NCBI GenBank assembly: GCA_018780645.1
Contig: JADMJJ010000024.1
Location: 1-64,000, forward strand
Direction of reading: 5' to 3'
Length of the DNA: 64,000 nucleotides
DNA from: Burkholderiaceae bacterium
GTDB lineage: Bacteria > Pseudomonadota > Gammaproteobacteria > Burkholderiales > Burkholderiaceae_C
This document shows positions 58,301-64,000 of the stretch, one piece after another. Under the pieces are notes generated by a model. It was given only the letters and a program-made list of their open reading frames with translations, was not told the origin of the DNA and made no database searches. The translations under genes and the position numbers were made by a program. Every line of letters begins with the position of its first letter. Position 1 is the first letter of the stretch.

Positions 58301-61300
58301 CACCGGCGCATGGGCGTGGCTGTCGTCGGTGCTGAGGCTGAACAGCTCCAGATAGGGGTTGTGGCCCTCACCATGGGCGCTGCTGCCCTGGTCGCCCTTG
58401 AAGGTGCGCAGGTAGACGCTGCGCCCGGCCTCGACGCGGCTGCCGCCGGCCAGATCGACCGCGGCCGTGATGGTGCTGCTGGCATCGGCCGAGTTGGTGG
58501 TGGTGATGGGCAGCGCCGTGTAGTTGTAGACATCGGTCATCGCCTGCGCCTGCACCAGGTTCAGGCCGCCCAGCGCATCGCGGCCGGTGGCCAGGCTGAC
58601 ATTGCCGTAGGCCTGCAGCAGCGCATTGCTGCCGACGCTGATGCTGTCCGTCTGGCCGGCACTGGCATTGCTGGTGCCGCCGGCCACGCTGACCGCGCCG
58701 TAGGTCTTGACCAAGCTGTCGGCATTCATCTGGTTCAGCGCCGTGGTGCCCAGCACCATATCGCCGACGCTGCGCAGCACCGCATCGCGACCGACGCTGA
58801 CGGTGTTGTGCGCGTCGGAGACTGCCTGCACATCGGCGAACGGCACATCGACCAGGCCGCCGGTGTTCAGCGAACCCTTGGTGCGTGCGCTCAGATCGGT
58901 GTGCGCCGCCAGGGCCAAGGTGCCGGCATGGTCGCTGGTCGGGTCGCCGAACACGCTCAGGCCAACCCGCTCGCCCACACTCACCGTCGAGTGCGTCGTG
59001 AAGCGCGTGCCGGCCTGCACGGCGCTGCCATTGGCCAGGCCGCCACCGGCCCCGGCCGCGTTGTCGCCGCCCTCCAGCTCCTGCGCCTGGTTCAGCGAAT
59101 TGACGCTGAGGCCCAGCGCGCTGGCCTGCAGATCGTTGCCCAGCTGGGCCGTGACGCTGTTATCGACCTTGCTCAGCGCGAACGCCCCGCTGCCGCCGAC
59201 CACCGAGGCATTGACGGTGTCGGCATCGGTGCGCACGCTGCCATGGTGCTCGGCGTCGACGCTCAGCTTGCCGGCGTGCAGGGTGTAGCCGGCCGCATCG
59301 GCCTTGGCCATGGCGCCCCAGGCCTTGAGATCGGCCAGGGTGGTGCTCGAATCGTTGACGTTGGCCACGGCCGCCTGGCCGGAAATCAGCCCGCCGCCGC
59401 CGGCCGTGGCCTTGGCGGTGCTGCTGTCGTTGCCGATGGCGGCCACCGACAGGTCGCCCAGGCGCTGGCCGGAGGTCTTCACATTGCCCAGTGTTGCCTG
59501 TGTGCCGGCGGTGGTCGTGGTATCGGCCACATTGCCGCCCAGGGCCAGCAGGCCACCGACGGTGACACCGCTGGCCTCGCTGTGCTGGGCCGCGGCATGC
59601 CGGGCGACCAGGGTCACATCGCCATCCGGCAGCAGGGTCGCGTCGCCGATGGAGGCCTGCACCACGGCCGTGTTGCTGACCGTCGCCACGCTGGCGTTCA
59701 GCGCCGCCGTCCAGCCGCCGCCCGAGGCCGTGGCCTTGGCGGCGAGGGCATTGGCGGCGTTTTCCTCGGCCGCCACGCTCAGCGCGCCGGCGGCATCGAA
59801 CTGCACCGACGGGCCGACACTGGCCGTGGTGTCGCCCCCCAGTGTCACCAGCGCCACCGAGCCACCGAGCTGCACGCCGCCGGACACGCCAACGCCCCAG
59901 GCCTCGCTGCTCAGATTGACCGCGCGCTGGGCCAGCACATTGCTGCCATGGCTGGCGTCCTCGGGGTCGCCGCTGACGCTGATGCGGCTGTTGTCGCCGA
60001 TGCCGGCGCGCACCTGCATGGTGTCGTCGACGGTGCCCGCCGCGCCATTGCCCGACACCGCCAGGCCGGCCGCCACCGCGCGCGAGATCACCGTGTTGCT
60101 GCCGCTGGCCTGTGCGCTGATGTCCAAGGTGCGGGCGTTGACCCAGCTGCCGCTGCCGCCGGCCCGGTTCACCCAGGCATTGACCGAACCGCCGCGGTCC
60201 AGCGTGGACACGGCAATGCCCAGCGCGCCGCCGCCGGCGGCCGCGGCCACGTTGCTCACGCTGGCGCTGGTGCTGTCGCTTGCGGCCATGGCGACGCTGG
60301 CGCCGGTGATCGTGCCATCGGCCTGGGCCGACACGATGTTGCTCAGGTGCGCGACGCCCACCGAGGCGCCGAGGCCGGCGAAGCCGACACCGCCGGCGAT
60401 GGTGGTCAGGTCCAGCGCCTGCTTGCCGCTGACATCGCGCGACTCGGCGCTGAGGCTGACCGCACCGCCGGCGGTGATGGTGCTGGCCGTGACATCGGCC
60501 GCGGTGGCGTTGAACACATAGCTGACGCCGACCGAGCCCCCTGCCCCGACGCCGAGGCTGACGCCCGCCGCACCGGCCAGGTTCTTCAGCGAACTTTCCT
60601 GATCGGCCTGCACGGTCACATTGCCGCCCGCGCGCAGTGTGCTGGCGCTGACGGTCGAGGCGGCCGAATTGCTGCCGGCGTCACGCAGCGTGCCGCCGAT
60701 GTCGCGCTGGCCCTGCGCCTGCAGGCTGCTGCGCTCGGTCGTGTTGATGGTGTCGGCGGTCTCGCCGAGGCGATTGCCCTGGGTCAGCCGGATGGCCGCG
60801 TCCATCAGCTGCGAGCCCTTGGCGTTGCTGCCGCTGCCGAAGGCCTCGCTGTCCTCGGGGCTGCCGGTGCCCAGCATCGTCAGCGAGACGGCAAAACCTG
60901 CCCCCAGGCCACCGCCCACGCCGACCCCCACCGTCGCTGCCTGGTGTTGCTGCTGGTTCAGTGACAGCAGGCTGATGGTGCCGGCATCGACCTCGCTGGC
61001 GTCCACGCTGGCGCCGACATTGGCCCGCGTCACCAGCACCGAGACCGTGCCGCCCACACCGCCGGCGCCGAAGCCTATGCCCGCGGCTCCGCTTTCCTGG
61101 GCGATCACGCCATGGTCGCTGGCATGCACATTGAGCGTGCCGGTGGCCGGGCCGGTGCTGGTGGTCGGCCCGTCGCTGGGGCCGTCGCCAATCTCATTGC
61201 TGCCGCCGCTGCCGGGCGGCACATAGATCCAGTCGGGCGCGACACCGACCTCCAGATCGGCGCCGCTGACCGCGGAGCGGGTCTGGTTCGTCACCACCGC

Positions 61301-64000
61301 CACCGCGCCGATGGCGGCGCCCGCCGCACCGCCGCTGCCGCTGATGGCCACCGTGAACGTGTTGACGGCGCCGCTGCTGTCGGCCTGCACGGTCAGGTCG
61401 CCGCCGGTCGACACCCGCGTCGAGCCCTGGGCCGAGCCGGCCCGGCCGACCAGGGCCTCGGTCAGCGTGTCGGACACGACCACCGTCACCGCCCCGGCCG
61501 CGCCGCCGCCGGCCGACAGCGCACCCGCACCGGAAATGACATTCACCACCGCCGCGTTGTCGGCGTCGACGACGGTGTCGCGACCCGAGCGCGACTCGCC
61601 GCCCAGCAGTGCCGCCTGCACCTCGGCATCGAACACCACCACGCCGGCGGTGCCGGTCAGCGCGCCCGAGCCGGCCGCGAAGCCGATCAGGATCGAAGAC
61701 TGGGCCGATTCATTGCCTGCGTGCACGGACACATCCTGCTGCGCCTTGACCTTGGCATCGCGGATATTCGCCTTGGTGCGCGTCACGAACACGTCGCCAC
61801 CCAGGGCCGCGCTGCCGCCTGCGGTCGCGCCGACGCCTGCCCCCAGCGCGAAGGTGCTCATCACATGGTGGCTGCTGGCCTGCACGTCCAGCGCCTGGGC
61901 AGCGGCCAGGCCGGTGCTCTCGCGCTGGTTCAGCTCGGCGCCCACCACCTCGGCCGTGGTGGCGCTGCTGATCACATGGGCGCCGGCATTGGCGCCTATG
62001 CCCACGCCCTCGCCGGCGCCACCGATGGCGGTGTCGAAGGCCAGCACATGCCGTATCGAAGCGGCATTGACGGCCACGCCATGGATGGTCTTGGTGCCCT
62101 CGGCCATCTTCTTGCGGGTGGCATCGTAATCGCTCATTGCCGCCAGGCCGTCGAACGACGAGGGGTTGGTGCCCGCAGCGGCCACGCCCGGCAGCGGCTG
62201 GGTCAGCACGCCGCTATGCACCAGCAGGCCCGCCCCATTGCCCTTGGCATCGAGCATGACCTGGGTCTCATCGTCGGCCCCGATGCTGGCCTGGGTGCTG
62301 CCACGCACCAGGTTCACCGTCGTCGACAGACCGACCCCGGCGCCATTGCCAATGCCCAGCGCACCGGCGAAGGACTTGATGTCGTCCTCGCTGGTGGCCT
62401 GCACCGCCGCGCTGCCCTCCAGCCTGGCCGATGCGCCGCGGCCGATATGCGCCGCCACGTCCGTATCGACGATGTTGACGCTGATCGAACCCGCGCCGCC
62501 CACCTGACCGGCCACGGCGATGCCGTAGGCGGCGTTGACGAGGCGGGCATCGCTGCTCGCGTCCACGCGCAGATCGGCGGCGCTGAACTCCGCGCCCAGC
62601 GCATGCCTGGCACCCTGGGCATCACTGCCCTGCAGTTGAGCGGACACGTCGTTGTCGATGCGGTTGACCGCAATCGCCGCGCCGAGGCCGACCTTGCCGG
62701 CGACACTGATCGCCGCGGTGCCGAAATCGACCTCGGAAACGTCGCGCGCCAGGATCTGCACGCCCGCACCGGCGGCCGTGACGCCCGAGCCCTCGATCTG
62801 CGCCTTGGTGCTGTTGGTGACGGTGTTGGCGCTGGCCGCGCCATTGATGCTGGCCGTGGTGGCGCCGCCGCCGGCCACGGTCACGCCGATGATGCGCACG
62901 CCGGTGTCGGCCCGCACCAGCAGGGCGTCCGCCGCCGTGCCGGTGACGGTCAGGGCCGAGCGTTCGATGCTGGCTTCGCGCTCCAGCGCGACGGTGTTGA
63001 CGGTGACGGCCGCGCCGCCGGCCACCTTGCCGGAAAAGCCGATCGAACCGGCACCGCTGTAGACCTGGGCCGCCAGGCTGTCGCTGTCACCGGCATGCAC
63101 ATGCAGGCCGCTGGCGCTGACGCCGGAGTCGGTCACCGAGGCCGTGGTTCGGTCGGACACGTCATGGACGACGAAGGAGCCGTTGATCGCCGCCTTGTCG
63201 CCAAAGCCGCCCGCCGCCGCCACGCCGATATGCTGGCTGCCCGTCGTCGACTCGACCCGGGCCGCGCCGGCGCTGCTGCCGACGCTGAGCGTCGCATTGC
63301 GAGCCAACGCCTCGGCCACATTGGAGCCGGTGCTGACCACACCGGCCAGGCCGCCGGCCGTGCCGCTGGTCGAGATGGCCACCGCGCCGGCCACCGCAAA
63401 GGCGCGGTCGCTGGTGGCGGAGGTGATGCCGAGGCCATTAGCGCCCGTGGTGGTCACGCTGGTGGTCTTGCCGGTTTCGCCTATGCGTGCCGTGGCGCGG
63501 CTGTCGTTGATCGTCACCGCCACCGAGCCGGCGAAGGCGATCTTGCTGCTGGTGCCGCCCACGCCGAGGCCGACGTTGACGATTAGCGAGGCGTCGGTGG
63601 CATCGACGGCCACGCCGGCACCGGTCAAGGTGGCACCCTCGACCAGCGCCTCATGCACATTGGCAACGCGCGACACCGAGGCCGAGGCGCCGGCCGCCTC
63701 ACCGGAGCCGACGGCGATGCCACCGGCCACGCCTATCACCAGCGCGCCGGGCTGGCCCTGCCCGATCGCCTGTCCGCCAAAGGCCTCCTGATCGCCGGCG
63801 CGCAGCGAGGCGCCGAAGTCGTACTCGCTGTCGGCCGGCGGCGTGCCATCGGCGGCCAGCACCGACTCGAAACGGGTCTTGAAGCTGGCAGGCACCAGGT
63901 CTGTGGCCTGCACCGTGATCTGCGCGTCGCTGCTGATGCTGGCCGGGCTGGCGCCGCGATTGCCGATGAAGGCGCGGCTGTTGTTCTCGACCTCGCCGTA
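49304..64000 (-). CDS. Giant filamentous adhesin, LktA/FHA-type repeat exoprotein (partial, 5' end beyond window)
   Basis: The frame is open from the window edge to the stop at 49304, giving 4,898 visible residues; the N-terminal secretion domain lies outside. From the N-terminal side: (1) about 1-1850, many alternating Gly/Ala/Ser/Val units with AGSVAVTINDSRATA-like phrases, as in LktA-family adhesins; (2) about 1860-2620, a nonrepetitive segment rich in aromatic residues, with the only two cysteines I see (FECVLDPSC); (3) about 2620-3600, beta-helix-like FHA repeats containing a duplicated helical module; (4) about 3600-4650, VGGDASL-type short repeats with three near-identical 74-residue units; (5) a nonrepetitive C-terminus ending VAVGELEF. 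No autotransporter barrel or anchor is visible at the C-terminus, so two-partner secretion is likely. No interruption is seen. The function is presumably adhesion or biofilm, by family. Confidence 0.92.
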   Translation of the reverse strand, partial: YGEVENNSRAFIGNRGASPASISSDAQITVQATDLVPASFKTRFESVLAADGTPPADSEYDFGASLRAGDQEAFGGQAIGQGQPGALVIGVAGGIAVGSGEAAGASASVSRVANVHEALVEGATLTGAGVAVDATDASLIVNVGLGVGGTSSKIAFAGSVAVTINDSRATARIGETGKTTSVTTTGANGLGITSATSDRAFAVAGAVAISTSGTAGGLAGVVSTGSNVAEALARNATLSVGSSAGAARVESTTGSQHIGVAAAGGFGDKAAINGSFVVHDVSDRTTASVTDSGVSASGLHVHAGDSDSLAAQVYSGAGSIGFSGKVAGGAAVTVNTVALEREASIERSALTVTGTAADALLVRADTGVRIIGVTVAGGGATTASINGAASANTVTNSTKAQIEGSGVTAAGAGVQILARDVSEVDFGTAAISVAGKVGLGAAIAVNRIDNDVSAQLQGSDAQGARHALGAEFSAADLRVDASSDARLVNAAYGIAVAGQVGGAGSISVNIVDTDVAAHIGRGASARLEGSAAVQATSEDDIKSFAGALGIGNGAGVGLSTTVNLVRGSTQASIGADDETQVMLDAKGNGAGLLVHSGVLTQPLPGVAAAGTNPSSFDGLAAMSDYDATRKKMAEGTKTIHGVAVNAASIRHVLAFDTAIGGAGEGVGIGANAGAHVISSATTAEVVGAELNQRESTGLAAAQALDVQASSHHVMSTFALGAGVGATAGGSAALGGDVFVTRTKANIRDAKVKAQQDVSVHAGNESAQSSILIGFAAGSGALTGTAGVVVFDAEVQAALLGGESRSGRDTVVDADNAAVVNVISGAGALSAGGGAAGAVTVVVSDTLTEALVGRAGSAQGSTRVSTGGDLTVQADSSGAVNTFTVAISGSGGAAGAAIGAVAVVTNQTRSAVSGADLEVGVAPDWIYVPPGSGGSNEIGDGPSDGPTTSTGPATGTLNVHASDHGVIAQESGAAGIGFGAGGVGGTVSVLVTRANVGASVDASEVDAGTISLLSLNQQQHQAATVGVGVGGGLGAGFAVSLTMLGTGSPEDSEAFGSGSNAKGSQLMDAAIRLTQGNRLGETADTINTTERSSLQAQGQRDIGGTLRDAGSNSAASTVSASTLRAGGNVTVQADQESSLKNLAGAAGVSLGVGAGGSVGVSYVFNATAADVTASTITAGGAVSLSAESRDVSGKQALDLTTIAGGVGFAGLGASVGVAHLSNIVSAQADGTITGASVAMAASDSTSASVSNVAAAAGGGALGIAVSTLDRGGSVNAWVNRAGGSGSWVNARTLDISAQASGSNTVISRAVAAGLAVSGNGAAGTVDDTMQVRAGIGDNSRISVSGDPEDASHGSNVLAQRAVNLSSEAWGVGVSGGVQLGGSVALVTLGGDTTASVGPSVQFDAAGALSVAAEENAANALAAKATASGGGWTAALNASVATVSNTAVVQASIGDATLLPDGDVTLVARHAAAQHSEASGVTVGGLLALGGNVADTTTTAGTQATLGNVKTSGQRLGDLSVAAIGNDSSTAKATAGGGGLISGQAAVANVNDSSTTLADLKAWGAMAKADAAGYTLHAGKLSVDAEHHGSVRTDADTVNASVVGGSGAFALSKVDNSVTAQLGNDLQASALGLSVNSLNQAQELEGGDNAAGAGGGLANGSAVQAGTRFTTHSTVSVGERVGLSVFGDPTSDHAGTLALAAHTDLSARTKGSLNTGGLVDVPFADVQAVSDAHNTVSVGRDAVLRSVGDMVLGTTALNQMNADSLVKTYGAVSVAGGTSNASAGQTDSISVGSNALLQAYGNVSLATGRDALGGLNLVQAQAMTDVYNYTALPITTTNSADASSTITAAVDLAGGSRVEAGRSVYLRTFKGDQGSSAHGEGHNPYLELFSLSTDDSHAHAPVFAGSVAVNGQVTAGYYRLRDLRIDATGQLTQTVDQPALALPVQSFTMDATGGYHDATGQLVDPALALKPKAYIARIDGFNPSRYYDSGAKEKLGNVPDQAMGAYALPDLFVAGGNIEVSAPSASGSGSLRAQGGPLIRVANASNRYLLANMMVIPDADSGGAVTFLGGAVRPAGLSTQEVDKGRAPAIDLHNSYNTAFGGLASDIVFQSGASGVTTVRNPRGSFTLVNDFGNAWGAAPDALTVDIQVPQGTFVLESTGYAKIGGTPQNEWASWDALVRPSDAFNFIDTVAYAFYVRRGIGSSTDAVTYSRQLQGIVENKGSGSGYLFRKNLGNQQYKSGGNWYDGHYLFDTLQVKTLEGTRPTAINGVTSPGLLANRVDISARYLDLNAPILAGTAREVDVTINSTKLYRKDGRFWAGPQFSFFECVLDPSCRARNALRAQENGLYEVPAASLTYGASSPRLTVTFDPSTRRVSTASIGGSSQGAVKLTGIMLNSNATGSSKIELSTGAMKLNLQNNSGLEIDLPRIETSSNSKGVIQITDNGQLASVYSPKLKRNVVAPLTTWYVSTDGQQVDMYQDRLASDYVGLTPVQGTSTENGASTASYLPRQGYRYDWTRQATATRRIVPGQYWDYFYATDWEFLDEQGKATHLSTPSWSVVSSGVSLNPALKDVNYSYRFDASAGFDYWNVTYSNNGPANRLFGLATSATLIQRSSVRADHAVAIAFKGFGTGGITIGSNASAHVGKTISNAGGDTSISVTEAGKLVGHDGGLITARNLTLSAAGDLGGDGSSQALNIRLTGGVLNAEAGGNLALDASSALSLGSVSAGSSASAGRLSVRADGEITAASAASVVKAFQVELESRNGRIGGAGADQALNVTVSSIGDQVSQRGIIRAQALGDVNLNLAGGDIRVDSIGATDGNVRINTQGSLFDYREGEGLSGRANEDLLALWQGQLHLAGDRSAATADTLLHTIAPLDQQVSRDYRDYWSLRALGTLGSGGRTITLNSAGLSALRAQTAARLGIAQPSDAQVNAWANELLARYTGTFDSLLGANSWQSRPEFQAQAANYRFSADRYNEYWQLRNATSGGVLTASGKDSVRAMAATVLGAAPTDAQLQAYVNSRFNALAGDFAAGLGAGWATQTAFQSYDPVYQFTGDAALLQRYATGSYWGQDRLENSIRLTALNTGSGGGTGEIEHLNISGKTVTLTSGGATATLGRDNGFRTLPRGQALSPEDRDALSLAVAPGDVQTLADADGNIIGLRVRDNRPFFLRAGQQLDASFNGQLFVQAEGELKLGKVLSTGGLRLLSQDGLSVAGTAAGPQLEGTILVLDGGRGSIGSAAQPLVIRSDELSLARADGDIHIVQPLGNLVLDLMGAGQTVDLRAETGSIRQKEAGLLSLSGHDLNLWTAGDIGGPDGKSLELRTTGGALTLHGQSAWIGASGEALRLGTSVLANDLVLRAPEATDLSLTGGVTVGGKAMLLIGGDFIAQDQATLQAQGDVSLLALGARMAAGSGLRSEAGALSLNLSGGDALVANLFGQTGVAIEAPLGRIAAVGAANRIQVGTPGGLLALNVLNSEGAGVGTAALPLQLDAARVAVRSRSGGLFLNLLQPDVVLEQLGLDSGDLFLGTEGSLRLQGALSSAGNIRLQVKGAFDAADSLFARGAGHLLQVDAGQISVAGLARSDGDLMLISHDGDMRLNDVQALGSIALRSARSLQLSSLAAGGEADAQAATTLQGGSFDAAGSLGLGAGAALDAGGMSAGNALSVSAGGAATLGSLRAGTSLSASAALLTMDALQSGGDASLQADGLLTARTAAVGGKLDAGAAEIRLDSVTVGRSATLQSGAALGIARLDVGDSLNITAGAATLGPVLVGGDASLQAAGLLTATTAAVGGKLDARAAEIRLDSVTVGRSATLQSGAALGIARLDVGDSLNITAGAATLGPVQVGGDASLQAAGLLTATTAAVGGKLDARAAEIRLDSVTVGRSATLQSGAALGIARLDVGDNLNIAAGAAAIGPLQVGGDLRIDVAAFDGQSLDVAGDSSVMVAGEFRAAALRLQGDALLRGASLSGAGATIGGTASLNGMEGGIKFERLSVGGDAALQARTSVLLGALDVGGTLTLDADRAELASVAAAGTAHLKLAKDLAIAGQAVFGADLDLRADSLAADGIQVAGITAVDVQKNVSVGALGLGGSADIMAGELRLTTLTAGADLKLDLRSAGLQADSLQVAGDTRLQAKTDIDVRQLLSGGRLELQARDLRAQDMQAGGDAHLQLAGDWRLAQRGRFDAELKAEAAGVTLTGPVQVGGAAALRTGMLKAGQLQVGGAASIVAATDVELDHLQSGAQLDVQARHFRVNDVQAGGDAKLTLSGDWLLGQGGQFGAGLSATAARIDWAGPVQVKAAADLRSPAGLSLTTLDVGAAARVEAGELSGKRVTSGGAGSWLIHAGGIALEQLEVGGAASLDTKGSVQIPQLDVAGPLRLQAGDLVSSTLHVAGDAALQLSGKLEITELGRFDGDLKAQAGVMSFGPLKVGGSLTLSTPPTPAVAGLGAASAQASAAAELPAGAVHMAGLEVGEGAEIKLAGVFELQGRGSIGGDLVLVADALTLRDLTVGRALDLQSARDLSASSITSGAGSSLRAPGAVEIGSLDVAGELRLQAGSLTLGTLNTGLDARLQMSRDATLGELRSGGPVEVDAAGDLRLDVLVGQGDVSLKGAQLRLGEIGSQGRLDLLATQDLQGQTLNAGVHARLRAAGAMRIGSLSAPIVELEAGREMRLDVLRADTAELSTATQIALREGRIGDSIKLHADQITGGLVSTAGDGLLTELGGVDERPATRIELTVDTPLRWQVPLLNAVDARFTTTGAWTRFDLARITGAMSLGTPGGLIEMNNQALQPSAAADVQLYEPDRTFMLEREGKRLSTTAFLLAQRPDQIITSPRIWSQVNGLPSQTPLQPASLGPAGFRAGPLAAMFPQLRRTEDGGWDFEALLRENPSAAQQVVAVGELEF
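52256..52921 (-). repeat. Three tandem 222-bp repeats inside the adhesin gene
   Basis: The phrase coding LDVGDSLNI recurs at exactly 222-base spacing (for example around 52301, 52523 and 52745). Each unit encodes 74 residues from GGDASLQA to AATLGP. The three units differ at only a few bases, so they are recent duplications within older, more diverged repeats. Confidence 0.9.
54845..55365 (-). other. Duplicated helix-like module embedded in the adhesin beta-repeats
   Basis: Two successive segments of about 85-90 residues share the pattern YxxYWxLR, then a short Gly/Thr stretch, then RAxxAxxLG, PxDAQ, xAxxN and a final FQxxxxxYxF. They read as predicted helices, in contrast with the surrounding beta-strand repeats. 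The first runs from about 55365 to 55090 and the second from about 55090 to 54845. Confidence 0.7.

Noticed and set aside
57263-60964. Very long plus-strand open frame (over 1200 codons), plus others at 54227-56803 and 61112-63586, opposite the adhesin
   Set aside because: These are antisense frames kept open by high GC and the Gly/Ala/Ser codon usage of the repeats. Their translations are Arg/His/Gln/Asp-rich with no recognisable domain, and the minus strand carries the coherent protein.

Overview
The window is a GC-rich chromosomal segment whose gene order and protein families point to a betaproteobacterium of the order Burkholderiales, probably near Roseateles, Pelomonas or Paucibacter. 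The supporting features are the lon-clpX-clpP-tig-tRNA-Leu order, the ilvB-ilvN-ilvC-pssA-leuA block, the sigma factor-DUF3619-DUF3106-RDD cluster, the divergent glnB/nadE pair and the hpnCDE squalene genes. This placement is inferred from remembered family context, not from a search. Genes are tightly packed, with many 4-base ATGA overlaps. No stretch of more than 300 bases lacks a feature, and I see no rRNA, insertion sequence, prophage or CRISPR array.

Layout: 1-237 is the C-terminal end of a surface protein with a Pro-Thr repeat and a Gly-rich plus hydrophobic tail. Positions 238-8654 hold a GntR regulator and a YdiJ-type FAD/Fe-S dehydrogenase, divergent from a PLP aminotransferase, an orphan tricarboxylate-transporter (Bug) receptor, a hydratase-like enzyme and a lipoprotein amidohydrolase. 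Two identical 14-bp palindromes flank the divergent promoter region. Positions 8657-19551 hold an MscS channel, a histone-deacetylase-like amidohydrolase, a MoxR-DUF58-TgpA transglutaminase operon with mltB, comEC, ridA and dsbB. Positions 19571-26261 are a tRNA (Gly, Cys, Gly, Leu) and protein quality-control block (lon, clpX, clpP, tig). Positions 26292-30749 are an RND efflux pump with a TetR-type operator inside a strong promoter.

Positions 30810-33831 are hpnC-hpnD-hpnE, which make squalene from farnesyl diphosphate. They are followed by a TIGR03790 protein, an IclR regulator and pbpG. Positions 36952-43130 are the branched-chain amino-acid genes leuA, ilvC, ilvN and ilvB with pssA. leuA is preceded by a clear attenuator: an 18-residue leader peptide with four consecutive leucines, then a terminator. 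Positions 43345-46743 are a sigma factor, a membrane protein that could be its anti-sigma factor, DUF3106, RDD, dgkA and a LOG-family protein. glnB and nadE follow.

The last 14.7 kb (49304-64000) is the 3' part of one giant minus-strand gene for a filamentous, LktA/FHA-type adhesin. At least 4,898 residues are visible and the N-terminus lies beyond the window. It holds several repeat architectures, a nonrepetitive segment with the only two cysteines I see, a duplicated helix-like module and a three-copy 222-bp tandem duplication.
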